64,000 bases of DNA, from assembly GCF_030056735.1 (NCBI RefSeq), contig NZ_JASHKN010000011.1, positions 157,826 to 221,825 of the forward strand, in the 5' to 3' direction. The position numbers and the translations under genes were made by a program. Every line of letters begins with the position of its first letter. Positions within the stretch are counted from its first letter, which is position 1. This document shows, in pieces, positions 38,897-49,800 of this stretch. The stretch comes from Rhodococcus sp. IEGM 1409. GTDB taxonomy: Bacteria; Actinomycetota; Actinomycetes; Mycobacteriales; Mycobacteriaceae. Under the pieces are notes generated by a model that saw only the letters and a list, made by a program, of their open reading frames with translations, had not been told where the DNA came from and ran no database searches.

Positions 38897-39550
38897 ATGG
38901 TTGATCCACTGAGCGAGATCTGGCCTCCGTACGGGGTAGCGATCACGTGTGGGCCCGTCACCTTGACTCCTGTGCGCGACGACCAATTTCCCGAACTCGA
39001 CGCGCTGGTCCGAGCCGGCATTCACCCTGCCGAACAGATGCCTTTTCTTGTCCCCTGGACAGTGGGCACGCCGGACGAAGTGTCGCGAAGGTTCATCCAA
39101 TATCACTGGTCGGTCCGCGGAGCGATGAACATCGCCGACTGGAAATTCGAAACAGCCATCGTTGTCGACGGAGAGATCGTCGGCTGCCAGGCGTTTGCCG
39201 CGACGGACTTCCCCAGCAGTCGTACCGGTGAAACCGGCTCGTGGATCGGGCGCGAGTTCCAAGGCCGGGGTATCGGCACTCTCGCCCGACAGGCAATCTG
39301 CGCATTCGCATTCGACTCTTTGGGCGCACGCAGCGTCGTGTCGTCGGCGTTCACCGACAACCCCGCCTCGATCACGGTGTCAACCAAAGTCGGGTACCGC
39401 GCAGACGGCACGATAGAGCAGTTGGCTGCCGACGGCCGAATGACTGTGCGTCGTCTCTTCACCCTCAGTCGCGAAGACTTTGTCGCACCGCCGTATCCCG
39501 TCGACGTGACCGGCGTGCGCGCGCTCAAGCAGATGCTCGGCATCGACTGA
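38897..39550 (+). CDS. GNAT acetyltransferase (RimJ/RimL-like)
   Basis: 217 residues. It has the GNAT order: LTPVRDDQFPELDALVRAGIHP, VVDGEIVGCQAFAATDF, then the acetyl-CoA loop SWIGREFQGRGIGTLARQAICAFAFDSLGARSVVSSAFTDNPASITVSTKVGYRADG. The target is unknown. It is divergent from the GPH transporter, with about 120 bases between. Confidence 0.9.
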   Translation: MVDPLSEIWPPYGVAITCGPVTLTPVRDDQFPELDALVRAGIHPAEQMPFLVPWTVGTPDEVSRRFIQYHWSVRGAMNIADWKFETAIVVDGEIVGCQAFAATDFPSSRTGETGSWIGREFQGRGIGTLARQAICAFAFDSLGARSVVSSAFTDNPASITVSTKVGYRADGTIEQLAADGRMTVRRLFTLSREDFVAPPYPVDVTGVRALKQMLGID

Positions 39551-39559
39551 GCGAGCTAA

Positions 39560-39724
39560 CCGTGCACAGCGACAACTTTTGTCGAGGCCCCCGGTTCCGA
39601 CCTTCTGGTGCCCGCAAAAGCTACCGGCCAGTCGACCCACAAGATCGGGCTCACCAGTACCGCGGACGTGAATGACGATGTCGCATCTTTGATGACGATC
39701 GCATATGAACAAACCGGCTGCTAG
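39560..39724 (+). pseudogene. Orphan coding-like fragment (C-terminal remnant?)
   Basis: Between an upstream TAA (39557) and TAG (39722-39724) there is a 54-codon open stretch with protein-like composition, for example FVEAPGSDLLVPAKATGQST and ADVNDDVASLMTIAYEQTGC. It has no ATG or GTG near its beginning and no ribosome site. It may be the tail of a lost gene just behind the GNAT gene. I do not recognise it. Confidence 0.3.
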
Positions 39725-39753
39725 GACCCTCACTCACCGCCATGCAGCACGAA

Positions 39754-39786
39754 AGTCCCTGTTCTCCTCATCGGAGAACAGGGACT
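39754..39786. terminator. Strong hairpin terminator
   Basis: A perfect 14-bp stem (AGTCCCTGTTCTCC with its complement) and five-base loop, 33 bases beyond the stop of the 35-residue peptide gene on the minus strand. Confidence 0.8.
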
Positions 39787-39818
39787 ACTTCACCGCGGGG
39801 GAAGGTCGCTGCGACGTG

Positions 39819-39926
39819 TCAGCTCAGGCCGAAGATCGCGCCGATGATGGTCCGAGCAGCCTCGAAGAGCGCGTCGACGGACGGGACACCGATTTCAGAG
39901 CTGATGGAAAAAAGGGAACCCAACAT
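39819..39926 (-). CDS. 35-residue amphipathic peptide gene downstream of NRPS
   Basis: The ATG (39924-39926) is preceded by CCGGAGGA with four bases between, one of the best ribosome sites in the window. The frame ends in TGA at 39819-39821 and is followed by a perfect hairpin. The product reads MLGSLFSISSEIGVPS and then VDALFEAARTIIGAIFGLS. It has one Glu in each half, one Arg and no Cys, and forms an amphipathic helix on inspection. There is no signal peptide, as in the small porins of Corynebacterium (PorA/PorH) and phenol-soluble-modulin-like peptides; both comparisons are by general character only. About 130 bases separate it from the NRPS stop, so it may have its own promoter. Confidence 0.62.
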   Translation of the reverse strand: MLGSLFSISSEIGVPSVDALFEAARTIIGAIFGLS

Positions 39927-40056
39927 ACGATCCTCCGGAGATAGTTTCTGAATGGCTTACTGCCACAAGGGAAATGCTACGGGTTCTACTTGCGGAACGG
40001 AAGTATGGGGACCCCCGGGGGTGAAAATTCCGGACCAAAGTCCCGGTGCCGCAGAT

Positions 40057-40878
40057 CTACTGCACCCCAGTATGATTGCACTTCCTCGATTCGGATTCGA
40101 CGTCTTGGCGATTGTCGACGAGGACTTTCGCAACGCTCGCCAAAACCTCCATGCTCGACATTTCCGAGTGAGAGCAGTCGACCAGATACGTTCGCAACGA
40201 CTCTGCCAGTTCGGACCACTTTTCGACCAGGTGACGATGTTCAGGCAGATCATGCTGCGCCACAAAGAGTTCCACTGAACCCGAATAGGGCCTCGGCCTG
40301 TGATCCCGGACAATTCGTGACAGTTTTTCCACCCGGCCCACTACAGATTCGAGAACCGTGTCGGTGAGAAAATCCATACCGGTCTGCCTTCTGATCTCTG
40401 CTGCGACGTCTACGAAAGTCACTGCTGCAGTCGCAGTTTCAGCCTCAGCTAGTCCAATCTGCGCGAACAGTTCGGAAGGCTCCGGGGCTGCTTGTACAGA
40501 CGGCATCATCTCCGGCAGCAGCGCGTCGAGCATTGCAACCGAACCGACCAGATCGCCGGCCTCTTCGAGCTGGCTCGCCATCTCGAGCGCGATCGTTCCG
40601 CCGGCAGACCACCCCAGCAGATGGTATTCACCCGATGGTTGCACTATCCGTAAGGCATCGACGTACCCCGACGCCAACTCCGCCACCGTGCCGGGTAGCT
40701 CACCTGCTCCCGTTGCCTGGATGCCGTAGACCCGTCGCCCCTCGAGGCGACCGACGAGTCCGACGTAGCACCAGGCAATTCCACTGACCGGATGAACACA
40801 GAACAACGGCGGCCGCACGTCATCAGGATTGCCGCCCAACATGACGATCGTGTCCAGCGGATCCGAATGAAACGAATC
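40057..40878 (-). other. NRPS terminal thioesterase domain
   Basis: Residues about 5149-5421. A type I TE with LFCVHPVSGIAWCYVGL, the serine in LLGWSAGGTIALEMA (5239), Asp in VAMLDALLP and the final His in DCSHSEMSS. It should release the chain by hydrolysis or by cyclisation; the Thr side chain from module 2 is a possible internal nucleophile. Confidence 0.85.
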
Positions 40879-43800
40879 ACCCTCCAAGACATCGGCATGA
40901 ACGAGATCCAACCGAGAGGCAAGCTCAGCCACAGTTCGATCGGTGAAAATCCATTGAACAGGGAATTCCCTGTTCAGGGCCTCACGCAAGCGCGAAGCCA
41001 CCTGAACGGCTGCCATGGACGTACCGCCGAGTTCGAAGAAGTCGTCGTGACGGCCCACCGATACCGCGCCTGTGACACTCTCGAATGCCTGTGCCACTTG
41101 ACGTTCGGTAGCCGAGACGGGTCGATCCACACTCGACCCTACCTGCGGTGCAGGAGCAGGAAGAGCCGCGACGTCGATCTTTCCCGATGCGAGCAACGGG
41201 AACCGGTCCACCACCGTTATCGAGGAAGGCAGCAGGTGTTTCGGCAGCGAGCCGGAGACAAAATCGCGCAGCTCCCTTTCCGTCACCGAATTGTTCTCCG
41301 CCAGAGTTACATACGACCGAAGCTCGGCGGACCCGCGCCCGTCGTCGGAGACAACGGTAACCGAGAAGGTCACTGCTCCATGGCTTGACAGAGCCGCGTC
41401 GACCTCCGCCGGTTCCACGCGAACGCCCCGGACCTTCACCTGTGCGTCGTTGCGACCCAGATACTCGAGTGCTCGGTCGTGACGCCGACGACGCACGAGG
41501 TCACCCGTGCGATACATCCGAGTCCCCACCGCGGCGGGATTTGCGACAAAGGGATTGGCCACAAAACGATCGGCAGTCAAACCTGAGGAGGCGACATACC
41601 CCCGCGCCAAATTCTCACCGGCGAGGAAGAGTTCTCCCGCCACGCCATCCGGAACCGGTCGTAACCTTTGATCGAGAACAAGTGCCGTCGTACCAGGTAC
41701 CGGAGTGCCGACAGTGACGTCTCCATCGATGATCGGGTGCGAAATCGATGCCGCGACCGTTGATTCGGTCGGTCCGTACCCGTTGACGATGCGATGTCGG
41801 CTCGACCAGGCCGACGCAAGGCGGGCAGAGAGCGTCTCTCCCATCGATTCGACGATCAACGGTTGCAGTGAATCCGGATCGACCGTGGCCAGGACCGTCG
41901 GTGTCACGATCAGATGCGTGACGTCGGCAGCCACCAGCAGTCTCGTGAGTTCCTCTCCCCCGTACACGAAGTCGGGAGCCAGAATCAACGTTCCACACCC
42001 CGCAGCCGCCAGAAGAATCTCGATCACCGACGCATCGAAGGTCGACGACGCCAATTGCAGGACGCGGGGGCCACGATCGAGCTGGGCGATCTCGGCGTGC
42101 GCGGTGTAGACATTCATGATTCCGCGATGCGAAACCTCGACGCCTTTCGGTCTTCCCGTCGAACCCGACGTGTAGATGACATAGGCAAGGTTGTCGGCAC
42201 GAGCCGGCGTCGCCGCTACCTCGGTAGCCTCACTCGCAGTGCGGGATTCATCCATCGACAGCCACTCGACGCAGTCGGGCAAACTCTCGGCTGCACCTTC
42301 TGCTGTCAAACCGACAACCGAACCGCACTCCTCGACCATCGTCTGCCGGCGCACTGTCGGCAGCGCCGGATCGAGCGACAGCCACGCTGCGCCTGCCCGC
42401 GCCACTGCCCACAATGCAACGATCCACAAATGTCCGCGACCTAGCGCAACGGCGACGACGTCGTCAGGCCCGATTCCCAGGCCCACCAACTCGCGCGTCC
42501 AGTGCGACGACGCCTCGTGCAGGTCGCGGTAAGTCCAGAGTTGGCCATTCTCTTCCAGCGCTACTCCGTCGGGTGCCTGACGCAGAGCACGTTCGAAAAT
42601 GTCGGCAATCGTCAGAGGATCGACGTTGCGGGGATTCGCAACGGTCAACGCCGAGCGCTCGAATCCGGACAACAATTCGATCTCCCCGACCACTATCTCG
42701 GGTTCGGCTATCACCGATTCGGCGATACGTGTCACCCGCTGCATGAACAGTTCCGCGGTCGACTTCCGGAACCTGTCCGTGGCGTACAACAATCGAATGG
42801 TCAGACTGTCACCGGCGTCAACCAGATCCCACGTCAAGTCGTAGCCCGTCGATGCTCCTGCGGTGTCGACGTCGAAGACAGATAACCCGTCGATCTGCGG
42901 CAACTCGAGCGCTCGTCGATATGCCAGCATGACCGTGAACAGCGGATGCTCGTTCATCCTGCGCGGCGGCTCGACCTTTGCGACTACATCGTCGAACGAA
43001 ACGTCCGCGTTCGCCATTGCTTCCAGATCGACGCGGCGAACCTCGTCCAAGACTGCTGTGAACTGATCGGCGGAGTTGATCCTCGTGCGCAACGCGACGG
43101 TACCCACCATCATGCCGGCGACATTCAGAAGCGCCGGATCGTTCCGCAGACTCACCGCTGCTCCCACAACGACGTCGTCCGTGACGCACTCACGAGCGAG
43201 CAGCACGGCAATCACGCTGTGGACGACCATGAATACCGTGACGCCGTGTGAACGGGCCAACGCCGACAACGCGTCGTAGGTGGCGCCGTCGAAGACTTCC
43301 GTCACCATCTCGTCGGATCGTGAGGACAGCGAACTCCGGGGTTTGTCGACGGGTAGAGCCAACACATCCTCGACGCCACGAAGGACGTTCGACCAGTAGT
43401 CGAGTTGCCGGTGAGCCACGCTGAGAGAATCCTCGGGATCACCCAAACTCTCTCTCGCCCACAGACTGTAATCGCCGTAGCTGATCCCGTCGGCGGAGCG
43501 ATCCCATTCTTTTCCAACTGCCCTGGCCTCGAAGGCTGCCGCGAAATCGGCCAGGATCGGGCCCATCGAGGCACCGTCGATTGCGATGTGGTGAACAACG
43601 ATTACCAGGACCGTCAATCCTGCAGAGTCGACTCCTGCATTCTCGGTGAATACACGCACTCGGAACGGAACGTCTCGTTCGAAATCGAACTGCACATTCG
43701 CGAAGGCCTGAGCGCTCGCACGGATATCGTCGACGTGCACCGGGGTGAGATCGAATGCAACAGACTCTATTTCAGCCTGTTCTGGACCGAATTCACCCGG

Positions 43801-46800
43801 AACCAACACAGTCCGCAGTACGGCGTGGCGATCGACGACGTCACCGAGTGCGCTGCTCAAGACCGAACGATCGATGCCGTCTGCCAGGATTACCGCAAAC
43901 GTCAGGTTGTACGCGGTCGATTCCGGCTGAAGCTGATTGATCAGCCAGAGTCGCTGTTGAGAGGGCGCCAGCGGCGCTGGCATCCCGGGATCGCGTCGAG
44001 TCAATTCACGGCGAGTGCCGTCGGATGCGCTCGCCGAAAGCCACTGAGACATCGCTCGCGGTGACGGATTGTCGAAGACGGCTCGAACGGGCACGTCCCG
44101 GGCGAAGATCGCGGCGAGTCGACCTGCCACCGCGGCCGCGGCCAACGAATCACCACCCGATTCGAACAGGTTGTGCAGAGCGCCGAAGCTTCCGGACACG
44201 TGTTCCGACATGACAGCGGTGACGAGTTCCTCCGAAACCGTCACTGCTGCGTCGGGTGTCTGTCTCTCGAACACATGGCGCCGCAACGCGTCTGCGTCCA
44301 GCTTTCCGTTCGACGTGAGCGGGATCGACTCCAACACGACTACTCGGCCGGGCATCAGATATGCAGGCAACATCGCTGCCAACTCGATTGTCAGCTGATC
44401 CGACTCCAAACAATCACCAACCGCGCATGCCACGGCGATCTCGTCGACGAGGACAACCGCAGCGGCCTCGACGCCGAGGCACCGACGCAGGGCTGATTCG
44501 ATCTCGGCAGGCTCGACGCGGATTCCTCGCACACTCATCTGGCGGTCGGAGCGTCCGACAAATCCGAGGGTGTCATCGGTGCGGCGGTGAACCAGATCAC
44601 CAGTCCGATAACGGCGGCGCCCACCTGGTGCGGCGACAAACGAACTGGCGGTGCCGGCGGGATCTCCGGCGTAGCCCATCGCCAGTCCGGGTCCGCTGAC
44701 GTACAACTCACCGATCCCGGCCCACGGCACCGGACGCAGTCGCGTATCCAGTACCTCTGCACCGATTCCGGTGAGCGGGACTCCGATGGTCACCCGATGA
44801 TCCACCTCGGCAACAGTCGTGACCACGGTGCATTCCGTCGGTCCGTACGCATTGAGCATTCGCGCACGGCGACTCCACGCGCGCGCGGTGGAAGGTGAGA
44901 GCACATCGCCGCCGACAGCCACCACCTCGAGCGAGTCGAACCGCTCCGGTGCCATGGTGTCGAGTACGGCCGGAGTCGACAACATGTGGGTAACGCCGCG
45001 TTCTGCGACAAACTCTTCGAGTGCCCTTCCGCCGAAAGCCTCCCGGGGCGCGACCGCCAAGGTAGCCCCGGCGCCGATCGCCAGCATCATCTCGAGGATC
45101 GCTGCATCGAACGTCGGTTTGTATCCGTGCAGCACAACCGAGCCCGAAGTCACGCCGTACTTCCGGATTGCGTCGTCGGTCAGCAGGCCCAGTCCTCGGT
45201 GGGTGACTGCAACGCCTTTCGGTTCACCGGTCGATCCGGACGTGTGAACGACGTACGCAACTGAATCCGGATACTGCCGGCCGGGAACAGGACTGCGGTC
45301 GGAGAGCACTGTGCGTAGCTGCTTCAACCGTGCCGTCGGCAGGTCAGGGTCGATCGGCACGAATGCCGCGCCCGTTTTCGTGATGGCCAACATTCGGACC
45401 AGGTAAGCGATAGTTCGCACTGCCGGAATCTCGTACACGGCGCCCGGTCCTGCTCCCCGAGCCACCAGTTCCCAGGCTTGAGCCTCCGAGGCCGAGTCGA
45501 GTTCGGCATACGTCACCGTGCTCTGTCCGTCGTCGAGAGCAATGTTGTTCGGGAATCGCGCCGCTGTGGCGGCAAAGATCTCGGTGAGTGTCCGAGACGA
45601 ATCGACCTCGACAGCAGTCCAACTGGGCGCCGCACCCACCGCGAGATCCGAAACGAGTACTGGCACATCCTCGGCAATCGAGGTGAGCACTCTCGACAGA
45701 TGTCGAGTAACCGCGTCGGCGCTCGACGGATCGAACGCGCTCGCTGCATAGACGACAGTGCCGGTCAATGATCCGTCGACAGCGGGTGCGAGCGAGACAT
45801 GCATGGGGAACTTCGTTGTTGCGGTCTCGATTTCACGAGCCTCGATCGTGAGACCGGCCACCTCCACGGCAGGGACCGCAAAATTCTGCAGACCCAGCGC
45901 AACCTGGGGAGTTCGTCCACCGAGCAACTCACCAACCAATTCGGCAGGAACAGTACTGTATTCGAACGCTGCCACGTCAGCATCGAAAGCTGTAGCCAAC
46001 AGAAGATCAATCGGCATGTCCCCGTCGATCCGCAGGCGCAGAGGCACCGTATCCACGAACATTCCGACCATGCCGTCGAGTTGGGGCGTACGCCGTCCGT
46101 CGACAGCGGTCGCGATCACGACATCGGGATTCCCGCTCACCTTGGCAAGCACCACGGACAACGCCGCATGAACCACCGCAAACAGCGAGACCTTCAACCG
46201 GTCCGCTCGCGCCTGCAGTGCCGAGGTGACGACGGCTGGTATCACGAAGTTCACTCGCCGCGCCACGGAAAGCGGTCCGTCGTCAGTGTGATCCACCGTC
46301 AGCGGCGAAACCGACGTCACGCCGTCGAGTGCTCGGCGCCAGAACTCTTCGACGGCAGGGGAAACGTCACGCGCTGCCTCCCACGCGGCAAAATCTCCGT
46401 ACTGGATCGGCAGCGGAGGCCATTGCGGATCCAGTCCGGCTCGGCGCTTGCCGTAAGCGGTCAGGAGGTCGCCGACCACAGTTCGCATCGACACCCCGTC
46501 GACTGCGATGTGATGAAAACTCACCGCCAGAACGTGTCTGACCGGCGACAGTTGGAGCAGCATCCAGCGCACCGGCAGGTCTGCGGCTACGTCGAAACCG
46601 CGCGAGCCGAACTCTCGCAGCAGCACTTCGACTTCGATGTCGCCGACCAGTCGCGTTTCCACTGTCGCCGAAGACGGGGGATCTACGACCTGAACCGGTG
46701 GAGTGCCTGGATACCGGGTTCTGAGGACGTCATGCCGACCGACAAGATCCGTCGCGGCCTGACGCAGCGCGAACACGTCGAGTTCACCGTCGATCTCGAT

Positions 46801-49800
46801 GCAGATCGGCAGGTTGTACGCACCGCTCGCTGTGTTCCGCTGATTGAGTACCCACATCGCACGCTGGTTCCGCGACAGGGGTGCGGGCGTGGGGTCGCGG
46901 CGAGGCTCCAGTCGGACAAGATCGGTCACCGAGCCGCTCTGCGCGAGCGAATCGAGCCGGGCTGCCAACGCCCCAACTGTCGGATGCTCGAATACGGTCC
47001 GCAGCGGAACAACCTGTCCCAGAGAACTACTCAAGAGCGAGGTGACCTCCGCGGCCGAGAGCGAGTTGCCCCCGAGCGAGAAGAAGTCTGCGTCGCGATT
47101 GTCCCCGTCCCCGCCCAGAACGGCGGCAAAAGCCGCAGCAACCAGGTGCTCAGTGTCAGTGTCTGGGCCCGCTGTGCGGGAAGCATCGAGTGCCGGCAAC
47201 GGTAGACCGGCGAAGTCGACCTTGCCGTTCCGCATCGGAAGGTCGCCCTCGATTTCGACGATGACGTGCGGAACCATGTACGTCGGAAGAACTTCTGCGA
47301 TGGTGGCGCGTAGCTGACCCGCGTCAACTCTCTCGGCACCTGAACTTCTCACGTAGGCGACCAACAGAGGACTACCACTTGCGGAGCTCCGAACTCCGGC
47401 GATGCAAAAATCGACGTTCGCGACAGACTGAATGACTGATTCGATTTCACCCGGCTCTATCCGGACGCCGTTGACCTTCACCTGCGCGTCGGTTCGCCCG
47501 AGATAGTGCAGGCGATAGGTATTGCCTTCGGGCTTCTGGGTTGCAGGTTTGGAGATTTCTGGCTTCCACACCACCAGGTCGCCGGTTCGGTACATCCGGG
47601 CGCCTGACCTGGTTGCCACGAATCGTTCCGCAGTTCGGGCAGGTTGGCCGGCGTACCCGCGCGCGAGCATTCGACCGGAGAGATACAGTTCGCCGGAGAC
47701 TCCCGGCGGCACCGGTTCGAGTCGATCATCGAGCACGACTGCGTCGACCCCGGCCAGCGGATGCCCGACGGACCCGTTGTGACTGTCGGTCGACAAGTGC
47801 TCAATTGACAGGGGTTCGGTAGCAAGCGAATACATCGTCGACTCAGCGGGTCCGTATCCGTTGATCACTCTGCGTCCGGCTTGCCAACGCTTCGCCAACG
47901 CACTGCTGAGCCGCTCGCCTCCGAACATCACCGTTGCAAGGTCCGGCAGCGACGGATTGCCGATCGAGGCGACAACTGTAGGTGTGGCGCACAGATGAGT
48001 AATACGCTCGCGCCTCAGAGCTGATGCGAGTCCCGAACCGAACAGTTCATCGTTCTTCGCCAAGACGAGCGTCGCCCCGGACGTACTCGCGATGAGCACC
48101 TCGAGCAACGTCATGTCGAATCCTGGTGCTCCGCGATGGAATACGCGAGAACCTGGCCCAGCCGAGAACCTACCGGGCAGGTCTTCGGCGATCACGCCGA
48201 GCCCGCCGTTGGTCACGATTACGGCCTTCGGGGTTCCGCTCGTACCCGAAGTGAAGACTAGGTATGCCGCAAGGCTGTCGGAATATTCGCGCGCCGAGTC
48301 TGTGTCCTTCTCACCACCAGCGTTCTCACCACCAGCATCGCGGCTGCCGAGCGTGCCGTCGCCCAGTGTTTCGAGGACATCGCGTAGTCGTGCCTGCGGC
48401 TGTTCCGGATCCACCAATGCCGGAGCTGCCCCGACCTTCGCGATTGCCCACAATTGCACGATCGACGCGATGGAACGATCGGCAGTCCAGGCAGCGACCC
48501 GGTCGACTCCGACTCCCCGGGAGCGCAACTCGTCGGCTGCGACATCCGACTGGGCATCGAGTTCCCGATAAGTCAGTGTGTTGCCCTCGCCCTCGACCGC
48601 CACAGCGTCCGGGGCGGATTCGACGCCGAAGCGCAGCATCGAAGCAAGCGTCGTACCGGAACGTCGAGATTGATCAGGCCGGTCGGCCGCGCCGTGTACG
48701 GGGACGAGAAGAGCTCGCTCCGTAATGTCCAACAGGTCGATTCCCCCTACGGCGATCTTCGGGTCGATCGACACTTGATCCAGGTAGCGCTCGAACCGGC
48801 CCGCAAAGCTCGATACCGTCAGATCGTCGAATAGATCAGCGTTGTAGACGAATTCGAGGGTGAGACCGCCGCCGATCCCCGCATCCGTGACGTTGAGCTG
48901 CAGATCGAAGTTTGCGTGCCTGACATCAGGAGCAATCTGTGTGACAGACAACCCCGGCACGGACCAGGTGGTGGGATGCACTGTTTGGAACGAGAGCGCC
49001 ACCTGGAACAACGGGTGCCGCGAGCGCGATCGCGGTGGATCGATCAAATCAACCAGCGATTCGAAGGGCATCTCTGCATGGGCGAACGCCGATACGTCGC
49101 GCTGACGAACCTGCTCGACCAACTGGCCGAAGGACTTCGACGGATCGACTTCGGTTCGGAGAACAATCGTGCCGGCAAACATGCCGACGAGCTCATCGAG
49201 TTCAGGGGCGACGCGTCCGGACACGACAGTGCCGACAACCACGTCACTGCTGCCGGTGTGCCTCGCCAGCAGCGCCGCGAGAGCAGCGTGGACAACCATG
49301 AACATGGTTGCATTGTTCGATCGCGCCAGTACTTGAAGGCCCGTCCGTACGGAACCTGAGATCTCTACCCGACAGCTCGACGCTCGGGCAGAGGTCGAGC
49401 GTGGGCGGTCCAGGGGTAGCGTCACCTGTTCGGGAAGGCCTTCGAGAGCCTGCTTCCAATAACTGGATACCGCGTCTGGAATCCCCGATTCCCTGTGCCA
49501 TGCACTGTAATCGGAATATTCGAGCGCGAGCGGCGACCACTGCGGAGCTTGCTGCTCCGAGCGAGCGATGTACGCGGCAGTGAAGTCACGTACCAACACT
49601 TCCAGCGATCGAGCGTCGGCGGCAATGTGATGGATAACGACAGCCAGGACGTGCTCGTCGGGTGAAACCTGGAAAAGGGCCGCCCGTACAGGCGGATCCG
49701 TGGTGACATCGAAGCCCGAACCCACCAGTTCTGCAACGCGCTTCTCGGCGTCCTCGCCGTCGAGTGCATCGAGCCGAAGCGGCGGACTCGCCTCCCTGTC

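Noticed and set aside
40011..40022. ACCCCCGGGGGT palindrome between NRPS and peptide gene as terminator
   Set aside because: It has no loop or U tract and only 12 bp, so it is too little to call.
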